From Enoplolaimus lenunculus (lineage: Eukaryota > Nematoda > Enoplea > Enoplida > Thoracostomopsidae), in assembly GCA_030248215.1 (NCBI GenBank), contig JASANG010001782.1, positions 124,001 through 188,000 of the forward strand: a stretch of DNA of 64,000 bases, given 5' to 3'. Shown in pieces: positions 59,301-64,000 of this stretch; position 1 is the first letter of the stretch; every line of letters begins with the position of its first letter. The translations under genes were made by a program, and so were the position numbers. The notes under the pieces were generated by a model. It was not told the DNA's origin. It ran no database searches and saw only the letters and a list, made by a program, of their open reading frames with translations.

Positions 59301-61851
59301 GCATTTGTTTTCATTATTCTGAACGTTCAGCACTTACGTATTGAAGGTGGGAGTTCTTGGTATGTGGAACTCCGTAGCGGCTTGTAGATACTGACGTGGA
59401 CATCAGCGTGTTTGACTTCTTCAAGAATCCAACCATATCCGCGCGCTTCAAAGTCCTCAAATTCCTTAATAACTTCATTAAACATTCTACAAATTTTATG
59501 AGCGATTATTGAACGTTGTAAAATAACTCGTGCTTTGCTGTTGAAATGTGAGGTCATAGTCGAACCATCAATCTTGCTGAGGAAGCACTGCACGCTGACT
59601 CAAACCTTAACGTTGTTTTGTTGTTGTTGTTGTTTTTGCAAAAGGTATTGCATGATGGGTTGGGTGTGATCAAGAAATGTAGATAGGTCTTTGGCGACGT
59701 GCTTCGGTAAAACGTATTAAATGCGAAGATTGCAGCTGTTGGTACCGTTTGCCAATGACATGAGTTTTTCAAGGTCTTCATCGATGCGTCTCATTTTTGG
59801 TGGGGTTTCATCTTTCATTGCGTGTTGTATTCGCTTCTGTGTCATTAAAGGTCGGGTTGTTTGTCAAGGTGGTTGCATTCCATTCGGTATTGTTGAATGA
59901 CACGTACTTGCCGTTGTAATACTTGGTCCATCTCGGCTCGCTCCATACCGTCGCTTTTTATGTCGAGTGAGTACATGCTTTCGAGTAATCTTTCGCCACA
60001 ATGATCACATGTAATCTCCTCTGCTTCCTGAATTGTGTTCTTGTGGCCTCCCATATGATCTCTTATAGCAAATTCATTATTACAAATCTCACATTTAAAG
60101 CCATCTTTTAAGAACTGTGAGAAAGCTGTTTAAAAATAAACGGAGCAAAACAGAAACTGGTAATGAATAAAATTAGAGAACTTCGGCTTTTATACTTTCA
60201 GATTTGGCACCCTGCCTGTTAACTGATAAGAATAAAACCTAATTAGGCTTTTCCTGGAAAACTAATTTAATCATTTGAAATGTATAACTGAAATTTGGCA
60301 ATATTCCAAAAACAAACTTACAGCCAGTGATTAATTGCGGAAATTCTAAATTGAAACGATTTCATTTAATTAATGTTTTAATCATTGCTTGCTCAAACGT
60401 GGACCTGGACTGAAAAGATAGGAACTTTTTCAAATATAAAGAAACTTAGCATGATTAACAGCAGGTATACTTTAACAATTTTATATTACAAAATTTTTTC
60501 AAACCTGCACCTGGATCGAATAGATAAGAACTTTCTATAGCCTGAGAATGAATAATTAGCTGGTACGCTCGTGAGATCGGGGGAGTAAACTAGAAATTTT
60601 TATAAAACTTCCCAAAACCCCTCGGGAGGGGGTATAAAAACCGCTCACAAGCCCTCGTGAGTGGGGGGGGTGGGTAAAACCGCCGTTTTTATAAAACCCA
60701 TATAATTAATTACCCCGACAACACCACACGGGGGTGGGGTAAACCAACATTTTTTATAAAACCACATATGATTAATTAGCTCATAATTAATTACCCCAGC
60801 AGCCCCACCGGTGCGGGGGGGGGGCAAACCCGCATTTTTCCTCTACTTACATATGCACAGGTTTTGAACGAAATCCCTTTGATTTTAGACCACGGTAGCG
60901 AAGCCGCTGAACATTTATTAGGAGTTCCAAAGGCTCCACAATCAACAAAGACACCAAGTGGTAGGTAGTGGGCTACTTTAATTCTATGTAAATTAAACAA
61001 TTAATACATAAATATTAAACAGTTTGATTTTCTTTCATCAATAAGCTTATATTGCTTGAGCAAATTGAATTTTCTGTGGCCTCACACACTGAGCAGCAAA
61101 TTTTACGTTGCGCAGCGAAATGTGTGGAAATCTGATCGCTCCAGATTATTTCTAGGCAAAGACTGGAATAAAATTCATGCGAAAGAATTCGACAAAATGA
61201 AGAGCATTCATGAATATCTTGACGAGAAAAAGAAACGCGCTGCTTATTTGACTGGACAAGGAAACAAGCGGCACTTCAGGCCAATAGCACGCAAGGTGAT
61301 GATGAGTTTAAACATTGAAACATACTAGTCAAAGATTTAAGAATCAGTTTATGGTTTTGCACGGTGAAAAGAGATGTGGTAATGGTGGGAGAAATAATTT
61401 TCATACAGCGGAGCTTTTCTTAAGCGAAATTTATCTATGTGCCTGGTCGGCAACAATGTCTAGAATCACAATGGCTGTTTCAGTTAAATATTTAATGAAG
61501 TTTAATGGGTCATTAGTTATGGTGTGAAACAATGTTAGTTTTTTATTTGGAATAGCTACGTAGTTATGACTGACATGGTTTACCATTACCTTACTCTTAA
61601 GTCTTGTGTTATAGTTAATGTCAGCTCCTAGCGCAGAAACTCGTCGAATACCGTCAGCTTCATTTCAAAGTCCGAGTCGCCAAAATCGTAAGCCATTCGA
61701 ACCGGTTGTTTTGACTCCAAGTAAATTAAATTTAAATTTCAACAATGCTTCATCTGCAATTGTTCGTTCTCGTTCTAACGTAATATCAACAACTAACGAC
61801 GTACAGCCTTTGCAATTGCACGAAATAACAAGTATGAACGTTTTGCATTAG
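44329..61851 (+). CDS. NUSAP1: NUSAP1-like nucleolar and spindle-associated protein
   Basis: NUSAP binds and stabilises spindle microtubules near chromosomes. Eight exons: 44329-44436, 47842-47916, 49193-49267, 49975-50075, 53202-53458, 60889-60960, 61156-61295, 61615-61851. All phases agree, giving about 354 residues (human NUSAP1 about 441). The N-terminal SAP-like helix pair is LDYRELQTIAKDAGLKANQK in exon 1 running into RLLDALEKFYACKAES in exon 2. The conserved central motif of the family, FDKMKSIHEYLDEKKKRA, is at about residues 241-258 (exon 7). Exon 4 is very basic (KRKAKRF, MKKRRSSTS). Exon 8 carries a VVLTPSKL-like piece and an in-frame TAG, so I treat it as terminal; internal GT sites leave room for another 3' end. 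The ATG at 44329 is the first in frame. Exon 2 has a tandem acceptor (ccagcag), which could add or drop one Gln. Exons 4, 6 and 8 rest on phase and splice signals more than homology. Confidence 0.86.
44510..46870. repeat. arrays of about 150-185-bp tandem repeats with TTGAGCGAAGC-type ends (NUSAP1 intron 1)
   Basis: The repeat unit contains ggttttggaggtttgtaaac, tgcaaattagctattagcta and cctaatttaggctt. Units occur in both orientations: roughly 44510-45060, 45490-46000 reversed, and 46000-46850. Sub-arrays end in gagcttcgctcaat-type sequence, and one end carries cggttcagccgttcctgaga followed by a GGAC-rich tract (46735-46764). No protein is encoded. A MITE scrap (45370-45480) separates two sub-arrays. 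The same element occurs at 51595-52689. Confidence 0.85.
47026..47384. mobile_element. hAT-like MITE with CAGGGATGGG ends
   Basis: Ends cagggatgggtggaagccgg and gagaccgagactcccatcca resemble those of the 50599-52781 hAT element. The interior contains gccgagactgagaccgag. No matching 8-bp flanks found. It lies in NUSAP1 intron 1. Confidence 0.55.
47490..47755. mobile_element. partial MITE related to 53957-54312
   Basis: It shares catatcgcgtcacgcgacat and a right end ggccccgggacatctcta with the element at 53957. The left end is not identified. Confidence 0.5.
48016..49072. mobile_element. cluster of hAT-type MITEs (NUSAP1 intron 2)
   Basis: Three left ends (cagggtgc at 48016, 48231, 48673) and three right ends (near 48594, 48926, 49072) are intermixed, showing nested or sequential insertions of a GATTCCGATTCCG-rich subfamily. 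The copy 48231-48594 has a perfect 8-bp duplication atgtatgt (48223-48230, 48595-48602). Together they fill most of the intron. Confidence 0.8.
49281..49597. mobile_element. short hAT-like MITE with GGTCTCGG repeats (NUSAP1 intron 3)
   Basis: It begins gctgggatgggagtcccggt just after exon 3, carries ggtctcggtctcggtttta and ends near gggcggttgaaaagcc read in reverse, with accctggtc at the edge. It is related to the ends of the element at 50599. Boundaries are approximate. Confidence 0.45.
50251..50598. mobile_element. probable MITE of GAATCCGA type
   Basis: It starts cagggaatccactgtttgac and ends tttgttgccatcctgg, with gaatccgaatc and ggattcggctgg as inverted subterminal words. The hAT element at 50599 is inserted at its right edge. 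Confidence 0.45.
50720..50931 (+). pseudogene. hAT transposase C-terminal fragment
   Basis: The frame reads WKYLRISLTNTDSERLWSAA and continues through KTLDFIVTKQKQLHFRV to a stop. This matches the hAT dimerisation region, where the pattern YL.I....T.SER.FS is typical. The N-terminal two thirds, including the BED finger and catalytic acids, are missing. The copy in RMC1 shows the same TDSERLW core, confirming common descent. Confidence 0.8.
51074..51458. mobile_element. hAT-type MITE, full-length (385 bp), nested
   Basis: Ends cagggtgcaaccggaattcc and aattccggttgcaccctg with a perfect duplication gtccctac (51066-51073, 51459-51466). It is nearly identical to the copy at 56703-57087, so both are recent. 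The short frame FRFSSSTEVKSTINGLYSEY is intact on the minus strand. Confidence 0.96.
51595..52689. mobile_element. tandem-repeat element with TTGAGCGAAGCTCG inverted ends
   Basis: The element opens ttgagcgaagctcggagttt and closes cgagcttcgctcaa, a 14-bp inverted terminal repeat. Next to the left end is a GTCC-rich tract (51659-51682), then gaatctcaggaacggttgaa, then about six units of 150-185 bp (with gtgcgaggaatctgaataaa and ctaatttgcatattagc). It is the same family as 44510-46870. It lies inside the hAT relic. Confidence 0.8.
52853..53124. mobile_element. hAT-type MITE, one end missing
   Basis: It matches the interior and right part of the full-length MITE and ends aattccggttgcaccctg at 53124; the other end is gone. 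It is followed directly by an AT dinucleotide run. Confidence 0.85.
53125..53148. repeat. AT dinucleotide run
   Basis: About eleven AT units directly after the MITE end and about 55 bp before the acceptor of NUSAP1 exon 5. Confidence 0.9.
53957..54312. mobile_element. hAT-like MITE with TAGCGATGTCCCGG end
   Basis: It begins tagcgatgtcccggggccac and ends cgacccgcggacatttcta, with ggccggggcc and gcaccctctagcccg subterminally. The flanks atgtataa and atgcatag agree at 6 of 8 bases. A relative is at 47490-47755. It lies in NUSAP1 intron 5, 31 bp from the Polinton fossil. Confidence 0.6.
54929..56090. repeat. about 590-bp tandem duplication in left Polinton terminal repeat
   Basis: The sequence from gagcttttgaaatttgaaaa (54929) recurs from about 55518 with few changes. 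The right terminal repeat has this stretch once only. The duplication therefore arose in the left arm after or during insertion. Confidence 0.8.
56703..57087. mobile_element. hAT-type MITE (385 bp) inserted in Polinton fossil
   Basis: Ends cagggtgcaaccggaattcc and aattccggttgcaccctg, perfect duplication tacatgag (56695-56702, 57088-57095). Nearly identical to the copy at 51074-51458, so younger than its host element. Confidence 0.96.
58730..59123. mobile_element. hAT-type MITE, GATCGACCGG subfamily, inserted in Polinton fossil
   Basis: Ends cagagatcgaccggatatta and atattcggtcgatccctg, flanked by atatacgt and gtatacgt (7 of 8). The interior has accggagccggattgtgaat and aaatatccggtatccggtaa. 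It is a different subfamily from the copy at 56703. A similar element is at 28701-29069. Confidence 0.85.
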
Positions 61852-62636
61852 TGTACTTTAGTTTTGTATTTTAATCCGCCGGAGTTCAGCGCAAGAGCTG
61901 GTGGTGGTCTAACGGCTGAACCCCCTATTGGATTTGCGTAAAATGGTTTTAGATAGTTTTTCAGTTTGTAACTCAAGAATACTCCCCTTCAGTAACGCCA
62001 AGAGTGGATAATAACAAGAATGTGCAACTGTTGGGGTCCGCACGGTACATAATGTACCACCGGGCCTTGCGTTTGCTCCCCCCCTTGTTTAGAGGGGTCG
62101 CTATCACATGAATACCACTAAATTAAACTATAAGGAGAGCACGTTTGACGCCGCATACATAAAGTGTCATGGTTCGCAGCGGTTGTACCCCCTCTAAATA
62201 AATTGGGTAGGGTAAAAACGCAACGCGTGCCACGTGCATTCTTTTCTACGCAGAATGTGCACAGTTGCACACCCTTGTAAAGAGTCATTATCGCCTCTTG
62301 GTAACACCTACCATCTCAAATTCCTTAAATCTTTTTTAAACACAATGGCTATTTGATAACCAGCTAAAATCAGTGCACGCTTCGCACTATAGTTAAAGCA
62401 ATGTTTTGCTTGCTGCCAAAATTTGTTTTGTCATGTGTAGATAAGCCGTAGTATTAAACGATGTTTGGGCTCTCAATTATAAGAAAATATGAAGAGTGAA
62501 CTGGTCTCGGTAAAAGTTTTATCGCAATCTTAACGGATTTCATAGATCGTGTATGTTATAAGTTTCGGTATTCGCGACGTCGCGCAGAAAATGTTCAAAG
62601 CTCGCCTTCGATGATGTACATTATTCTTGCCACGGT
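61852..62636. other. 3' flank of NUSAP1-like gene
   Basis: No coding sequence recognised. A plus-strand AATAAA lies at 62197-62202, about 345 bp past the stop, and could be the polyadenylation signal. Confidence 0.45.
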
Positions 62637-63115
62637 GCGACCGGATATTAATTTACCAGATACTGGAACCGGATACAAATATTGAATTTTTACCGGAACA
62701 GGAACCAGATACTGGATATTGTATTATGTTAAAATAATTCATTTTTCGCTGTATTTATAGCGTGCTCAAGGTTTTCGTCTGTTGTAAAGTTTATAATTAA
62801 TGCTGCTGATAAAGTGAAATTTAATGAAAAAAATTGCGTTTAACTCTCGCTCACTTACCATCAGTTAAAAGTAGCTGAAATGCATCAAAACAAAAACTTT
62901 AACTTCTTGATGTGCCCAGTAAATATGTAATCGCAACAAGATGTTAAAGACGCTCACGTTCATGATGCATCCTTAATTTTATAAAAAAATAGCGATAAAA
63001 TAAAATATTAGATTTTTTAATAATGTAGTGTATAAACCTTGACAATCACCTAAAAATAAAGCATCGATGGTAGGTTTTGCTTCCGTCTATAATGAAAATC
63101 TAAAATTTACAGCTG
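62637..63115. mobile_element. hAT-type MITE remnant next to LINE start
   Basis: The left part cacggtgcgaccggatatta is like a MITE end, and 63059-63106 (gcatcgatggtaggttttgc ... aatgaaaatctaaaattta) matches the interior of the 364-bp MITE. The right end is absent where the LINE begins, suggesting the LINE interrupts or replaced it. Confidence 0.5.
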
Positions 63116-63116
63116 G

Positions 63117-64000
63117 TTACGTCATTGTGGCATGTAGGGCTACGTCAGTTCGAATACCCATCCAAAATCTGGAAGGAAAGAAGAAACGATGTCGCGATGT
63201 ATGGAGAATCTGGTCCGGTCGGGTTTTTGATGGAGGGCCCTGGTAATCCGGCGTACTGGGGCCTGCTTCTGATGCAAGCCGGCGATGTGGAACCCAATCC
63301 TGGACCTCCACCGATCCTGCATCCATGTGCAGTCTGTCACCGAAAAGTAGCTGCTGGTTTCTTGGCCATCAAGTGCATCAAGTGTTGTCTTTGGGTGCAC
63401 AGCAGATGCAGCAACCTACGACCTGCGCAAATACGCAGCATGCCTCCGAACAACTGGTCGTGTATGGCATGTACAAACCGCCCAACGCAACCTACTGCGG
63501 CCACAGCAACGTCTAGAAGAACTCATCATCAAAATGCACCTCAACGTCCATGTCGCTCAAAGTGTACGTCGAAATGGCAACTAAACGTCCTGCAGTGGAA
63601 CTGCAAAGGCCTTAACGGAGTCCAAAGGAAGGTGGAACTAACAAAAATCCTACACGAGAAGAATATCGATATTGCCCTGCTACAGGAGTCCAACCTGCGT
63701 CCTAATACCAACTTCAACACCGCAGGCTACTCTGTTGTGCGCACGGATCGCACTACAGGCAGGGGCCAAGCTGGGGTGCTTGGTGGCGGCATTGTCTCGC
63801 TTGTCCGGTCTGGTATTCAACATACCGTAATTCCAGACGATATGCGTGCCCCACGGGATACCACAACGGATGTCCACGCAATCGACCTGCACTTCAAAGC
63901 CCAAACAATCCGCCTGGTTAACGTCTACGTGCCACCTATTGCCAACTCGGCAGCAGATACGCGAACGCAAGCGTTTGATCCAGAATTCCTACCCAGCCAA
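63117..64000 (+). mobile_element. LINE (APE-type non-LTR retrotransposon), cut by window end
   Basis: The 5' end of a non-LTR element, with clearly higher GC than its surroundings. It encodes 2A, PHD-like finger and endonuclease in one frame that is still open at the window edge; the reverse transcriptase would lie beyond. The exact 5' boundary is inferred from loss of MITE similarity near 63115. Confidence 0.85.
63197..64000 (+). CDS. LINE polyprotein: 2A peptide, PHD-like finger, APE endonuclease (partial)
   Basis: Open for 268 codons from the ATG at 63197 to the window end. Residues 22-37 form a 2A peptide (GLLLMQAGDVEPNPGP) with the complete DVExNPGP consensus; ribosome skipping would fall between G36 and P37 (63304/63305). 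Residues 44-92 hold eight ligands in PHD order: C44, C47, C60, C63, H68, C71, C89, C92. From about residue 127 the APE endonuclease begins: LNVLQWNCKG (N135), ALLQES (E164), a GGGIVSL strand and LVNVYVPP. N and E match the catalytic residues of the family; the Asp and His of the C-terminal half are outside the window. The upstream ATG at 63189 leads to a stop within 14 codons in another frame. No break is seen, so the copy may be recent. It is best placed with CR1-like or related APE clades, where 2A is known; the clade cannot be fixed without the reverse transcriptase. Confidence 0.9.
   Translation, partial: MYGESGPVGFLMEGPGNPAYWGLLLMQAGDVEPNPGPPPILHPCAVCHRKVAAGFLAIKCIKCCLWVHSRCSNLRPAQIRSMPPNNWSCMACTNRPTQPTAATATSRRTHHQNAPQRPCRSKCTSKWQLNVLQWNCKGLNGVQRKVELTKILHEKNIDIALLQESNLRPNTNFNTAGYSVVRTDRTTGRGQAGVLGGGIVSLVRSGIQHTVIPDDMRAPRDTTTDVHAIDLHFKAQTIRLVNVYVPPIANSAADTRTQAFDPEFLPSQ

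Larger units (their letters stand above)
54344..60847 (-). mobile_element. Polinton (Maverick) fossil, broken
   Basis: Inverted ends start agtagatgg on the left and close cctctact on the right, flanked by tatata and tacata (5 of 6), in line with the 6-bp duplication of Polintons. The terminal repeats run inward about 700 bp on the right (60130-60847); on the left (54344-56090) part is duplicated in tandem. Between them, on the minus strand, are stretches of protein-primed DNA polymerase B (about 56230-59600) and a Cys/His finger-like piece (about 59850-60110). The element is 6.5 kb against the usual 15-20 kb; no integrase, protease or capsid gene was seen. It is clearly broken, with several breaks, and holds two later MITE insertions. 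It lies in NUSAP1 intron 5 and looks moderately old. Confidence 0.85.

Noticed and set aside
60861-60888. NUSAP1 exon 6 starting at the upstream acceptor (60861)
   Set aside because: The reading frame coming from exon 5 meets a stop; the acceptor at 60889 is in phase.

Overview
This is animal nuclear DNA. It is AT-rich, the genes are split into many short exons with GT-AG introns, and non-coding sequence is crowded with short inverted-repeat transposons. The gene set (LHPP, RMC1, SLC25A11, NUSAP1) is metazoan and the 2A-bearing LINE points to an invertebrate, perhaps a deuterostome. I cannot name the species.

Four host genes were rebuilt exon by exon, using splice signals, codon phase and recalled family sequences. 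On the minus strand, right to left, are SLC25A11 (36949 to 31905, 10 exons, mitochondrial 2-oxoglutarate/malate carrier), RMC1 (24141 to 11751, about 19 exons, MON1-CCZ1 subunit) and LHPP (10252 to 5097, 6 exons, HAD phosphatase). On the plus strand is a NUSAP1-like gene (44329 to 61851, 8 exons, spindle protein) in an intron landscape full of repeats. All four models keep phase throughout. They predict proteins of about 306, 668, 279 and 354 residues. The genes are not functionally linked; this is ordinary animal gene neighbourhood, not an operon.

The rest is mobile DNA. The commonest family is a 225-385 bp hAT-type MITE with termini CAGGGTGCAACCGG, several copies with perfect 8-bp target duplications. 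Others are a larger hAT relic with a transposase C-terminal piece (50599-52781), a tandem-repeat element with TTGAGCGAAGCTCG ends, a GGCCC-ended MITE with a core of degenerate TTAGGC units, and a TA-flanked mariner-type MITE. A broken Polinton fossil (54344-60847) lies inside a NUSAP1 intron and carries two later MITE insertions. Minisatellites lie at 7402-8326 (54-bp unit, LHPP intron) and 40440-40962 (about 70-bp unit).

At the right edge a LINE begins. Its open frame (63197 to the window end) encodes a canonical 2A peptide, a PHD-like zinc finger and an APE-type endonuclease. This is the most distinctive coding feature of the window. No CRISPR, rRNA or convincing tRNA was seen.
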